From Isochrysis galbana (Eukaryota > Haptophyta > Isochrysidales > Isochrysidaceae), in NCBI GenBank assembly GCA_018136815.1, contig CM030932.1:3088614-3152613 (forward strand): a stretch of 64,000 nucleotides of DNA, in the 5' to 3' direction. Of this stretch, positions 42,455 through 52,619 are shown piece by piece; within the stretch, counting starts at the first letter, position 1; each line of letters starts with the position of its first letter. The notes under the pieces are model-generated. The model searched no databases, was not told the DNA's origin, and saw only the letters and a list, made by a program, of their open reading frames with translations. A program made the position numbers and the translations under genes.

Positions 42455-42946
42455 TCAATTGATGTTTCGCATATCTAAGCCTCTTGCCGCCTGTAAGAGG
42501 TCATCCGATACTTCTAGGTTAAAGTCTTTGTCTACTATGTAAAGAGGGCTTAGCATTTTCCTAATGTGTTTGTTACTCGGGGCGTGCAGCCCCATGTTAT
42601 TTCGTTGTTTCGTCAGCCTTTGAAAGAAGCCAACCTTTGCCTTTGCTAGTAGGTGGTACCTTGTAAGAATTGCTCTAAGGATCGATTTAACGGACCTACC
42701 GTCCGCGTTGCCGTACTGAATGTTGTAGAAGTCCGTGAGGATATACCTCCACGCCAGGATACCCAAGTATCCCGAGGAGGGATGAGGCCTGTCCACTTGG
42801 TAGCAAAAGAGACGATGGGCTATTTCAGAGCCCGGCCTAAGGACTATCCCTAGAAGTCCTTCTATGAATTCGAAGATGGGCTCGCCAAATTGCGGTCTGA
42901 AAGCGCGCGGCGCGATGTGTTCGCCGTAGATTTTCAAAGTCGACAA
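42455..42946 (-). CDS. Unknown ORF, possibly LINE 3' coding part
   Basis: A 163-residue frame with credible composition (FEFIEGLLGIVLRPG, LGILAWRYILTDFYNIQYGN, ILRAILTRYHLLAKAKVGFF). The Leu-Ala-Trp and basic helices are reminiscent of the region after the catalytic core in LINE polymerases, and it lies next to a LINE fragment but on the opposite strand. I cannot assign it with confidence. The downstream flank to 43330 carries GC-palindromic repeat units (about 43085-43135). Confidence 0.35.
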   Translation of the reverse strand: MSTLKIYGEHIAPRAFRPQFGEPIFEFIEGLLGIVLRPGSEIAHRLFCYQVDRPHPSSGYLGILAWRYILTDFYNIQYGNADGRSVKSILRAILTRYHLLAKAKVGFFQRLTKQRNNMGLHAPSNKHIRKMLSPLYIVDKDFNLEVSDDLLQAARGLDMRNIN

Positions 42947-43450
42947 GGGTATGTGAAATATTGTTGTATAAATGAATATGATCTATAATTGATGGAACGA
43001 CACCTCAGTCATATTCTATGTTTCTTACGTAATTGTGTACCTCGGGTACCATATGGGCACCGTACGTAGATATAGAAAAGTTGTTATGCGCACGCACTGC
43101 GTCCCGCGGGGGACCCGATGCACATCGCGCCATGCACCTGGGTGATTGCAACTCATCACACCTGTCCATCCAGTGTTATTACACTGCCTGTTCACGTGAC
43201 GGTGTGCATTGGGTAGTGATGAAATGGTGCTTTTGTGTCCGCTTACTTAGCGTTTTCGTACATATACATAACGTTAGACTGATTAGCCGCAGGTGTTAGG
43301 CGTGTTCCGAAAAGTGGGGTACCGTGGGGAAAAAGTTGCTATGCGCACGCGCCGCGTCCTCGCGCCTCCAAATCCATACTAACATAACCTTCTAAGTGAA
43401 AACAAAACTATCAACTGGCCCTCTTTTGACGGAACGCGACTTGATGGAAG

Positions 43451-43838
43451 CGTTGCCCAAAGTGTAGACCGAAACGCGGATTGTGCAAGGTTAGGGAGTG
43501 TGCGGCAGCGCGCAGGGGCAGCCAATGCTTGTGAGCCCGGCTCTAGCGCTGACCACGCGCTAGAAGCAGCAGGGGAGGCCGGGGGTTGTCTCCATGATGA
43601 TGATGACTCGGAGTAGTGTGCTGAGAGAGAAGCTTGCTGGTCTGTCGAATGTGCGTGCAATTTCGACACAACTTTTTGTTTAGGTGATGAATCGGCGATT
43701 GCTTTTGTGCTCGGCGCAGAGGGTGCATGGGCCATGCCCCCAATGCCTCTTTGCGCCTCCTAACACCTTTCAGTCCATTTTTATACTAGTAATAATTTAC
43801 GAAAAACGTTGCTCAATGAGAAGCTCTAGCCTCTAATG
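43451..43838. repeat. Inverted copy of the 23931-24313 transposon repeat
   Basis: The reverse complement matches 23931-24313. The plus strand encodes KRCPKC, PKRGLCKVREC and a stop, the same zinc-finger end as 24143-24532. The boundary GTCGCGTTCCGTCAAAAGAG (reverse) also occurs at 26591-26611 beside the DDE_1 fragment, which supports one transposon family. Confidence 0.7.
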
Positions 43839-45124
43839 GGGTTCGTAGACGAGTACATACAATGAACGTACGAAGCGGGAACATGACAGATAACTGCTGG
43901 TGAAGGAACATCATTTACATTCAAACGAAAGCAGCAAGGTGAGGTCGGGGGGGTTGAGGATGAGGTCGGGGGGGTTGAGGATGTGACTAGACCATCTGCT
44001 ATTCTGGATGCCATCCAACAACAAACACCAGCAAGACTACGTGTGCACCATGCGAGAGAATTGGTGACATCTTTATAGGATGTAAGTGAGATGCGTGAGG
44101 CCATAGGACGAAAATCGAATCTTTGTGCCTTGACTGTGCATGGGAACATTCGGTTTGCTGTCGCAAGAATTCCCCGCCGATACACCCTGGCTCTCGTGTG
44201 AACTGCCCCGTCTCGAAGTACTCGTCCAAGCCTCGCGCACTCGTGGACATTGCCTCTTCTTGAGCGCAAGCACATCGTGGAGGCTATCGCTGCTTGCGCT
44301 CCTTGTGCCTCTCGCAATTGGCCTCTCGCACCCGCAGATGCTTCGCGCTGTACATGCCTTGGAGCTCGAATGTTCTGCGCGCGGCATCCTTCTTGCTACG
44401 CTGTTTGCTGGGCACGCCGTCCTCTCCCGAGACCTTATGTGGCATCTCGCCGAGTAAGGGTCACGCGGAGAGATGGACGAGATGGAGGCAGAGAGAGAGA
44501 GACTGAGAGAGCGGAGAGCGAGAACTGCGCCTCGAGCAGGAGTCGGTTGACGACCTGAACCTGTCCTGGCCTGGGAGGGCTTAGTCATGGAATAGGGATA
44601 TGGAGATAGTTCTAGAGCCCGTACTCACCGGCTCTTCCACACAAAGGAACCTGTCTGCTGAATGAGTTTTGTAGTAGTGATATCCGTAGTCCCGGAGGAA
44701 GTAATCGGGACCTCGTGTGTTTCTGTGTGTTTCTATCGCGGTGGTGCCCAGCAGGCAACTACCGCCCTAGATTGGGCCGGGCCAGAGTTTCGTTTGAGAC
44801 CCACCCAAATTTTGTTTCGATATTTCGCTTCCCTTGACCCAAATTTTGCAGCTTATTTCGACTGAAATTCGACCTTGCACCTTTAATTCGATCGAAATAT
44901 CGACATTTTACATTTTGCTCTTCGGCGTGCCAGGCGAGGCGTATTATTAAGTGCTAAGTGCACGAGGCATAGAAATGATAGAAATTTTCTAGAAATGGCA
45001 GCATCACACTGTACATCACACAGCTCTACAAGTCAAACCTGAGAGCCCACATGACACATATGTGACCACAGCCCCACACATCTCACATCTCGTCGCAACC
45101 CGCACGATTGAGCTCAAATCAGCA
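43839..45124. other. Intergenic with short repeats and a weak ORF
   Basis: GAGGTCGGGGGGGTTGAGGA occurs twice in tandem at 43942-43982. A plus-strand ORF at 44140-44457 (LSLLALLVPLAIGLSHPQML) has a hydrophobic helix but no known match. The rest to 45124 is unassigned. Confidence 0.35.
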
Positions 45125-46042
45125 TCAACCCACGATCCTCCTGTTGTACCGACTCATCAAAGACCTCGGGTGCATGTTCGGCCCGCTATAGTGCGGGTTG
45201 TACCATATGGGCTGGGAGAGCGCTCCGTCCCTACTCATCTTTAGCGGTTGTAATTGTAGCATTCTCACATTTGCTATGGCTTGCTTCCAGAATGCAGGGN
45301 NNNNNNNNNNNNNNNNNNNNNNNNNNNNNNNNNNNNNNNNNNNNNNNNNNNNNNNNNNNNNNNNNNNNNNNNNNNNNNNNNNNNNNNNNNNNNNNNNNNC
45401 TTTCTTCCGGCCGCCGACACCAACATCATGGACATTTTTCATAGTTGTTGTCGCCACCGAGCCGTCCTCATCGCTATCGCCGCCGTTGTGATGACCGGCA
45501 GCTACAGCAGAGCTGCTGCCACTAGAGCTCGGCGCGCTTGCGGTCAACAACGCCAGGCTTTGCTGCTTTAGGTGCAGCTGCGACGCAGCGCGTGCAGCCT
45601 TATTTGCGGCAGTGCGCGCCGCAAACTCCTCATTCTCACGCTTCTCTCGAGCCTCAAACGCAGAGATGTCTTGCTCCATACCCGCTAAGTTTGCGAGTGG
45701 CTCCCAAGAGTCGTGCTTGGCGTCGAAACCCTTCCAGCGGATGAGGTAGCGCAGGGTGCCCTTGGCTGTGCCCTTGGCGACGATGTGGTCCACCTCCCAA
45801 AGCTCATTCGCGTTGGTGGACGTGGACGTGCGCTGCTTCCGCTTCCCGACACACTCCGTTGGTTGGCCAAAGAGCATCTCAGCAGAGAGGCATGCACCAA
45901 GGCAGGCGGCCATCCCAGAGCGTACGAGCCAGGTACGCACATGTGGCGGCTTAGATGTCCTCCCACGAGATCGTAGTGGTGCACATCCAAGCCGCCTCCC
46001 CACAGCACTGGCGCGCACCGCGGCGAACAGTTTCGCCGCCAT
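45125..46042 (-). CDS. Chromodomain protein, interrupted by assembly gap
   Basis: ATG 46042 (MAAKLFAAVRASAVGRRLGC) leads after about 80 residues to a chromodomain: ELWEVDHIVAKGTAKGTLRY, then LIRWKGFDAKHDSWEPLANL, with the Trp of the aromatic cage and the Ser-Trp-Glu-Pro motif. A charged helix follows, then a Ser/Gly-rich linker ending in the gap (45300-45399). After the gap a C-terminal segment (QPIWYNPHYSGPNMHP) closes at 45125. Chromodomains bind methylated histone tails in the nucleus and also occur in some transposon integrases or transposases. Surrounding mobile DNA makes a transposon origin plausible, but no integrase core is seen. Confidence 0.65.
   Translation of the reverse strand: MAAKLFAAVRASAVGRRLGCAPLRSRGRTSKPPHVRTWLVRSGMAACLGACLSAEMLFGQPTECVGKRKQRTSTSTNANELWEVDHIVAKGTAKGTLRYLIRWKGFDAKHDSWEPLANLAGMEQDISAFEAREKRENEEFAARTAANKAARAASQLHLKQQSLALLTASAPSSSGSSSAVAAGHHNGGDSDEDGSVATTTMKNVHDVGVGGRKKXXXXXXXXXXXXXXXXXXXXXXXXXXXXXXXXXXPAFWKQAIANVRMLQLQPLKMSRDGALSQPIWYNPHYSGPNMHPRSLMSRYNRRIVG
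45300..45399. other. Assembly gap (100 N)
   Basis: Fixed-length gap inside the chromodomain gene. Confidence 0.99.
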
Positions 46043-46129
46043 GTGCGGAGGAGCAAGTGGGGGGGGGGGGGGAGGGGGGGGGACAATGATGCGGGAGGAG
46101 GGGCGATATTCATAGTAGGGGGTGCTAAA

Positions 46130-46312
46130 ACAAAACTTTGGAGAGCACCTACTATCTAGTTATATTATATATCTAGATAACAAGGAGCTCAGAGGAGCTA
46201 ATAGTATCTAACAAGTTGGTGCTTCAGAGCTAATAGTATCTAACAAGTTAGCAAATTTCACTAATAGTTTCTAACTAGATAGCCCCAAACCAAACCTATT
46301 CCACACCTTACT
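46130..46312. repeat. AT-rich dispersed repeat (inverted relative to 4500-4637)
   Basis: AGCTAATAGTATCTAACAAG occurs twice, the reverse complement of the 4.5-kb copy, with TATATCTAGATA palindromes. It ends at TTCCACACCTTA beside a LINE endonuclease fragment. Confidence 0.6.
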
Positions 46313-47008
46313 GGGAGGTGGTCCGAGGCGCCTTTTCCTGTAAAGAGCGCCGGGTGCGGGCCAATGGCTTGCCAGTTAATATTGGAGCACGTTATAGGTG
46401 TGTATATTCTGTCTATCCTCGTATGGATGGTCCCCGAGAGTCTGGTGAAGCCTCCTATGGACATTTGATCGCTCAATTCGACTGATGTCCCACAATTGGC
46501 GGAACGACACCTTACGACCGCCCAGGCGGGGTTGGGCAGACAGCCGAAGAAACGAATCGACATGAATGATATACACCCATTATTCACGATAGGTACAAGA
46601 GGAAAGCTAGAACCTAGTTTCCTAGTTTAGAGTTACAAGCGCTAACCACCTCTCGTTGGGGGTGGCACATACAATAGCCGAGGGACCCGACTCAGAGCAA
46701 AACTGAGACGAGCGACACCACGGCGGGACAAGTGTTTATGGGAACAAACAGCCGACCACCTCGTGAGAGAGAGACGTGATAGTCCGCCCACCAGCCACAC
46801 GACCGCACTAGACCAACAACAGGCCTGCCCGGAACCCGCGCTCTGAACTAGGCTCGTGGTAGCGCACCCGAGCCGAACCCCGGATACCGAAGACAAAGGA
46901 ATGAAGGGGGGAAGGGGAGGAGGTGGAGGGAAGGGAAGATAAGGGCGATGTCAGAAAGGATGGGGAAGATAGTAGGTGTGTAGCCCAGAATCTCTTCAGA
47001 TGTTTTTT
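46313..47008. mobile_element. LINE insertion with inverted 5' part
   Basis: Positions 46515-46313 on the minus strand encode an endonuclease end: SGTIHTRIDRIYTPI, WQAIGPHPALFTGKGASDHL. From about 46520 the plus strand carries the 3' end of the same family (GRQPKKRIDMND, IGTRGKLEPSF, then the 3' UTR), ending TCTTCAGATG with a T run at 47008. The inverted piece has its 5'-most part at the junction, the geometry expected of twin priming. No RT core is left. Confidence 0.7.
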
Positions 47009-47035
47009 TTTACATCCGCAACACGTTTCCCTTTC

Positions 47036-47371
47036 TTATTGTGAGAGGGCATGGGCGTGTAGAAGACAAGCTGATTGGGGAACGAGGGGGAGGGGGTGGG
47101 AGGAGGCGGGGGCATGAATGAGGGATCGCGGAGCGCAGCTCGCCTGGCATGAGCGACGTGCTGTAGCGCCGGGGAGGAGAGGCAGCTCGACCTCCATGAC
47201 GTGCGTGTGCCGAGGGCTCTTCGGGTCGAGGGCGAACGCGTCGATATGCCGTGCCAGCAGGCAGCGTACGCGCTGCTTCCGGGACGGCGACAATTGCTCA
47301 TAGCGAAGCCTAACGAGTGTCGATTCGCGAATGCGACATAAGACCGGGGGCGCATGGGCATGGTCGTCCAC
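47036..47371 (-). pseudogene. Ty3/gypsy pol fragment (before RT)
   Basis: LSPSRKQRVRCLLARHIDAF, then HTHVMEVELPLLPGATARRS resembles the segment between protease and RT in gypsy Pol (x-L-x-x-F-x-D-x-F-A ... H-x-I-x-L/T-x-x-G-A). It is short and ends in a Pro/Ser run. Upstream (47380-47460) are GATATCAGGTC-type words. Moderate to low confidence. Confidence 0.4.
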
Positions 47372-47489
47372 AGATGCTCCATTAGGCTGATATTAGGTCC
47401 TGATATCATGATATTAGGTCCTCTAGACCTGATGGCCTGATGGCTTGATATCAGGTCATGACGAGGTCAGGCGATCCCCCAGATACGGT

Positions 47490-47830
47490 ATCCTATATCT
47501 CCCAAGCAGGCTCACGCTCAAGCACGTCAAAGGTCATCAAATGGTAAATTATGGTTGCCTACATCTTGCATCTTGACGAAACCGTGTCCACGCAACCAGT
47601 CTGACGAAACCGTGTCCACGCGCATCATATCCATGATTCCTGCTCTTCTTCGGCTCTCTGCGAGACCAATCTTCTTGCTTCTTGGATTCGCGGCCGTTTC
47701 GAATCTGCGCGGGGCATTCACAGACATTTCCCCGCGCACGCTCTCACTTTGTCACTCTTAGTTTCGCGTGCGTTTGCGTGAATGTGCGTGCGCGTGAATG
47801 TAGTGAGAATCTTATCCTGTGACTGGAGGG
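47490..47830 (+). mobile_element. Ty1/copia RNase H tail and LTR-like DNA, right arm
   Basis: This is the mirror of 12386-12700. CACGTCAAAGGTCATCAAATG encodes the HVKGHQM words, followed by a disrupted ILTKPCPRNQ region and GTTTCGCGTGCGTTTGCGTG. It belongs to the right arm of the large inverted duplication. Confidence 0.55.
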
Positions 47831-48285
47831 GCGCGATGCGAGATGCGAGCGGCGATGGCGCTCGGGGGGCACCACAGGCGCCGTGACGCTGTCTGTCGCT
47901 CCTCGTGTGACCTGCGGACGCGGCACAGACACAGTCATCAGGAGTTCAGTGACCTGCGGACGCGGCACGGAGAGAGTATATACGCAGATTCCCACAAACC
48001 GTTTAGACTATGGGCGCAGAGAGCCGCGACCCCGCCGACGGCTTAGATCTCGAGGAGGAGGTGCATCTGCCCCTGCGCGCGCGAGGCCTCTCCCACCGTT
48101 GCCGCCACCCCAACCCCGCCTCTCTCTCTCTCCCCCCCCACGGCGACCCCCCTGCTTCCGGAGCTCAGATCTCAACCAAAGAAAGTCAGAGGTGCTCTCA
48201 TCACACGAACGTGGAGGCCCTCCCCCCGCCCCCCCCCCCCCACCCCCCCTTCCCGCCCCCCCTCCGCGTCCGCGCGGGCGGGGGA

Positions 48286-48697
48286 GAGACTGGTCGTAGT
48301 CGCCATTGAGTGAGCTGTGGTACTCCTAGAGCATCGAGTCGAGAGCCCCAGCATCTATCGATGTGCTGCTTCTGCGGGGGGGAGGGACAGGGCCGAGAGA
48401 AGCGGACCTTCCCCCCGCCCCCCCCCCCCCCTCCCCCCTCCCCCCCTCTCCCTCGTCGAATCCTCTCGTCTTCTCTTCTCTTCCCCTCTTCCTCTCCTCT
48501 CTGACTTAGATGTTGTTCTCTAGAGGAAGAGGGAGAGGGGGGGAGGGGGGAGGGGGGGGGGGGGGCGGGGGGAAGGTCCGCTTCTCTCGGCCCTGTCCCT
48601 CCCCCCCGCAGAAGCAGCACATCGATAGATGCTGGGGCTCTCGACTCGATGCTCTAGGAGTACCACAGCTCACTCAATGGCGACTACGACCAGTCTC
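48286..48697. repeat. Palindrome with about 160-bp arms
   Basis: GAGACTGGTCGTAGTCGCCA (48286-) pairs with TGGCGACTACGACCAGTCTC (-48697). The match continues through the GAGCATCGAGTCGAGAGCCC block and the GGGACAGGGCCGAGAGAAGC block into C/G tracts, leaving a loop of about 48448-48535. The left arm of the large duplication has only one unit (about 11755-11855). Confidence 0.85.
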
Positions 48698-48944
48698 ATC
48701 GGACTCGCCGACGAGCGTCACGCGACAGCAACGCAGACCGGCTCGGATGACCTCGCCTCAGCCAGCCCTCGTCAGGATTCTCAGAAGTGGATCTGGATGC
48801 CGACAATGAGCAAGGTATGTGTCGGCGACCCGACCCACCATAAGTGTGTTGCGTCTTATGCTGCCCTCAACGATCCCTGAATCTTCACAGTGCACTCGAT
48901 TCTGTGCTTGATTGCTTCCTCCTTCTGTGCGCCAGTTGCCAAGC

Positions 48945-51900
48945 ATGACAACGATGAGACGAAGAGGCAGCAGGCGCTCTTTAGACCGAGTCATGCGGAC
49001 AGCGAGTGCACCATTTATTTCTACTACTGTGCTCTTCCTTGGGCTGGCCTTTGCCGACATGGCGAGCGCAGCAATGGCCACGAATTCATCGGCCGCGTCC
49101 ACTCTGCTACCAGAGCCGATTCTGGACACCATCATCTCCATCGCGAGTGCGAATGCGAGACTCGCACTGGGCAATGCAAGCGGGGTCTCCATCAACATTG
49201 AACCTGACAAAGCACGAGAAATGCCGCCATCCCCCCCCCCCCTTCCACTGCATCCTCCGAGCCTTTCGATGTCAGAAGCTCTCCTCCCCCTTCCCCCACA
49301 CCCACTCCCACAACCACCGCCTTTCCCACCGTTGCCGCCACCACACCCGCCTCTCCCCCCACGACGACCCCTGGGGAGTTGGTTCGATGTTGATGACATG
49401 AGTCGACGACGCTTTCCCCAACCTCCAGATTCCCGTGTCATCGGGCCGACCGTACCAGCCTGTGACAACGATGCGCATCGCATTGGCTGTGTCGCTATCC
49501 CTCGTACAGTATTTCCAGTTTCGCCCCCTTGGGCAGGCAAGTTGCACATGACTCCGCCGACTTGCTCAAGGCCACCTCGCCCCGGCGGTTGTGTTCTCGG
49601 TCTTCCAGTGTCGGTCGAGACCATCTCAAAGCTCGTCCCTGTACCGAAGACTTTCTATGAGGACGGCGCCAGCATTTCGACGGACACGACCACCACCGCT
49701 GCGCTAGCATTCGGGGACCTCGACGGTGATGGACACCTGGACTTGCTGGTAGCCAGTATCGACGGTGCCAATCGCGTACATCGAGGCAACAGCATGGGTG
49801 GTCTGAACGAGCCCGATGAGCTTCTAAGCGGCCAGGAAAGTACGTACGCACTGGCGCTCGGAGACATTGACGGCGACGGCCAAATCGATCTGCTCTTGGG
49901 CAATGATGCTGTGGCCAACCAATGGCTTCGAGGAAACGGCTCGGGTCACTTTGAGGAAGTTGTCTCCCTTCCAGGCGGCGCGCAGAGCACGCGTGCACTG
50001 GCAGTAGGAGATGTGGATGGCGATGGTTGGCTCGATGTCGTGGTGGGAAACAGCGGCTCCCCTAACCAGCTCTTACGCGGAGATGGCAACGGCGGCTTCA
50101 GAGGAGTTGAAAATTTACCCGGAGGCAGTCGGGCTACGTGGGCCATCGCGCTTGGCGACGTGGACGACGATGGCGCTCTCGACATTATCATGGGGAATCG
50201 CTTGACTTCGAACCAGCTGCTGCGTGGTGATGGCGTGGGCGGATTTGCGGATGTGCTTGAGCTGCCCGACAGCGCACAAAACACTTACGCGTTGGCTCTG
50301 GGTGATGTGGACGGGGATGGACGGCTCGACCTCATCGTGGGCAACGAGGGAGCTGCCAATCAGTTTCTTCGCGGTGTGATTGGCAACAGCTTTGAGAACG
50401 CCGTGAATCTGCCAGGCGGCAGTCGTAATACCCGTGCGATTGCATTGGGGGATGTGGACGGTGACGGCCAGCTTGACGTGGTTGTCGGCAATTTCGGCGC
50501 CCCGAACCAGATCCTGCATGGAGACGGAGAGGGCGGCTTCACGGCTGTCGAGGAGGTTGATGTCGACAGTTTTACGTGGGCGTTGGCTCTCGGCGACATC
50601 AATCTCGACGGCCGCCTCGACATTGCTTCTGGTAATGCGGGAGCAGACAAGGTTTTTCGAGGCAACGGTACCCGAGCCCTCTCAACTTTCCAAGATCTGA
50701 CAACTCTACCTAACGTTGGCGGTCCACTGCGTGACCTTGCGCTTGGCGATATGGACGGAGACGGTCGGCTTGACATATTCCTTGGGATCTACACGGAGCA
50801 TAACCGCATGCTGCGGGGGGATGGCGCCGGCGGCTTCTTGGAGGACATACCTCTCCCTGGAGGAAGAACTTGGACGATAGCAATCGCTCTAGGCGATCTG
50901 AATCGCGATGGCCGGCTGGATGGAGTCGTTGCTAATCATCGGTATGGCCAACTGCTCACATCCGGGGAGAGTGGCTACACAGCCATCAATTTCAATCTTC
51001 ATCCTTGGCCGGGCTACCCCCTTCCACCTGCGACGATTGGTTCCATGGCTCTTGGCGACGTTGATAACGATGGTTGGCTCGACATGGTGGCCGACATCTC
51101 CACAGTGGTCCACGAGAAAAATCGTTGCGTTGATGTTCCGATGGTGGACCCTGAGAACTGCATTGAAATTACGGACAGGACGTGGTTTTTTTCACGTCTT
51201 CTCTTCTTGCTCCGCGGCGACGGAAAGGGTGGCTTCAGACCGATCGAGGTCTTACCAATCGATAGATTCTATGACAGTGAAGTTCAATTTAAGAAGCACT
51301 ACCCACGTCCTGTGGCTCTCGGCGACATCAACGGCGACGGCTGGCTCGATGTGGTCGTCGGCATTGGAAACGTACCCTCCAGTGTCATGTTCAATAATGG
51401 CAGGGGCTCATTCCAACGGGCAACAACTTTGGGTGACAAGAAGCGGTACACGCGCGCGATAGCGCTAGGGGATGTGACTGGCGACGGCTGGCTCGACGTG
51501 GTCGTCGCCAATTACGGCAGCCCCAGCCAGCTTCATCGTAGTGATGGTGTGGGAGGCCTAGAGGATCCGGTCGACCTTCCTGGACCAGCGTTGAACGCTC
51601 GGGCGCTATCGCTCGGCGATGTGGATGGCGACGGCTGGCTGGATATTCTGGTGGGCACCGATGATACCGCCGTCCAGCTCTTCCGAGGTGACGGCGCTGG
51701 CGGTGTAGAGGATCCCATGAGTCTCCCGGGCAACAACAGTTCCAAAACAGTTGCGCTAGCGCTTGGCGACCTCAATGGCGACGGCCGACTTGATGTAGTT
51801 GTTGGCAAAGAGGAAGGCGCCGTCCAAATAATCTTTGGTTCGTGTTCTGGTGGCGCGCAACTGCATGGTTCAAGTGCGTGCTTCCTTTGTCCAGAGTTCA

Positions 51901-52466
51901 TGGCGCGTGAGGGCGGTGCGTGCATTGAATGTCCGGCAAACACGCTGCAGCAGGTCGGGTCTGGTGACCAGTGCGACCTTCAGACCTTCTGCCCGATGGG
52001 GCAACGCATGCTAGGAAGTGATGAGTGTGAGGCATGCGCCAATATTCCGGGGAGCCACTTCGCACCCAGTACGGACAAGACAACTGCGCAATGCCGGCCA
52101 TGCTCGCCTGGCACGTCCTCAGCGCCCGGCGAGACTGGTTGCATGCCTTGCCCGGCAGGCACATATCAACCTCAAAGTGGCAAGAGTTCATGCCTTCCTT
52201 GTGAGGCGGGAGCATACTGCCCTGAGGGCTCCTCATCGCCACAGCTCTGCCCTGCGGGCACTTTCAAGGTTGATCAAGGTGGCGCGAGTGCCGCGGACTG
52301 TACACCCTGTCCCCTTCACACATACAACCCAGATACTGGCAGCACTTCCCAAACGGCATGTCAGAGTTGCCCGGCAGATAAGAGTACATCCTCGGTGGGT
52401 TCAACAAGTATTCGCGATTGTGTGACAGTCATTGTCATCGACGTCCAGGGCTCATCGTGTAGTTGA
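48945..52466 (+). CDS. FG-GAP/VCBS repeat secreted protein with Cys-rich tail, intact
   Basis: ATG 48945 (MTTMRRRGSRRSLDRVMRTA) opens 1173 residues. A hydrophobic segment (STTVLFLGLAFADMASA) fits a signal peptide. About residues 85-135 are proline-rich. From about 245 to 970 there are 14 LGDxDGDGxLDxxVGN motifs (for example LGDVDGDGRLDLIVGN), each with calcium-binding Asp residues of an FG-GAP blade, predicting one or two integrin-like beta-propellers. The last 190 residues are GCC2/GCC3-like: CPAGTYQPQSGKSSCLPCEA, GAYCPEG, CPAGTFKVDQGG. No membrane anchor follows, so the protein is probably secreted or wall-bound, perhaps in adhesion (inference). A possible upstream exon (about 48678-48809, donor GTATGT) would join in frame to an acceptor at 48936 (GCGCCAG), but is untested. 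Confidence 0.85.
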   Translation: MTTMRRRGSRRSLDRVMRTASAPFISTTVLFLGLAFADMASAAMATNSSAASTLLPEPILDTIISIASANARLALGNASGVSINIEPDKAREMPPSPPPLPLHPPSLSMSEALLPLPPHPLPQPPPFPPLPPPHPPLPPRRPLGSWFDVDDMSRRRFPQPPDSRVIGPTVPACDNDAHRIGCVAIPRTVFPVSPPWAGKLHMTPPTCSRPPRPGGCVLGLPVSVETISKLVPVPKTFYEDGASISTDTTTTAALAFGDLDGDGHLDLLVASIDGANRVHRGNSMGGLNEPDELLSGQESTYALALGDIDGDGQIDLLLGNDAVANQWLRGNGSGHFEEVVSLPGGAQSTRALAVGDVDGDGWLDVVVGNSGSPNQLLRGDGNGGFRGVENLPGGSRATWAIALGDVDDDGALDIIMGNRLTSNQLLRGDGVGGFADVLELPDSAQNTYALALGDVDGDGRLDLIVGNEGAANQFLRGVIGNSFENAVNLPGGSRNTRAIALGDVDGDGQLDVVVGNFGAPNQILHGDGEGGFTAVEEVDVDSFTWALALGDINLDGRLDIASGNAGADKVFRGNGTRALSTFQDLTTLPNVGGPLRDLALGDMDGDGRLDIFLGIYTEHNRMLRGDGAGGFLEDIPLPGGRTWTIAIALGDLNRDGRLDGVVANHRYGQLLTSGESGYTAINFNLHPWPGYPLPPATIGSMALGDVDNDGWLDMVADISTVVHEKNRCVDVPMVDPENCIEITDRTWFFSRLLFLLRGDGKGGFRPIEVLPIDRFYDSEVQFKKHYPRPVALGDINGDGWLDVVVGIGNVPSSVMFNNGRGSFQRATTLGDKKRYTRAIALGDVTGDGWLDVVVANYGSPSQLHRSDGVGGLEDPVDLPGPALNARALSLGDVDGDGWLDILVGTDDTAVQLFRGDGAGGVEDPMSLPGNNSSKTVALALGDLNGDGRLDVVVGKEEGAVQIIFGSCSGGAQLHGSSACFLCPEFMAREGGACIECPANTLQQVGSGDQCDLQTFCPMGQRMLGSDECEACANIPGSHFAPSTDKTTAQCRPCSPGTSSAPGETGCMPCPAGTYQPQSGKSSCLPCEAGAYCPEGSSSPQLCPAGTFKVDQGGASAADCTPCPLHTYNPDTGSTSQTACQSCPADKSTSSVGSTSIRDCVTVIVIDVQGSSCS

Positions 52467-52619
52467 GAGTTCAGAGCATCCCGCAGTCACGGCACTTGTC
52501 TCAACACCAAAATCCTGAAGTAATATTGAATGTAGTACATATTCGGGGCTAACATATGAAGATTTTTAAAAAATCTTGAAGATGCCTACTACTATTATTT
52601 TAATTTTTTAACGAATTTT

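Noticed and set aside
44073..44588. 171-codon minus ORF at 44 kb
   Set aside because: Arg/Ser-rich with no motif; the opposite strand has a slightly better but also unassigned frame.
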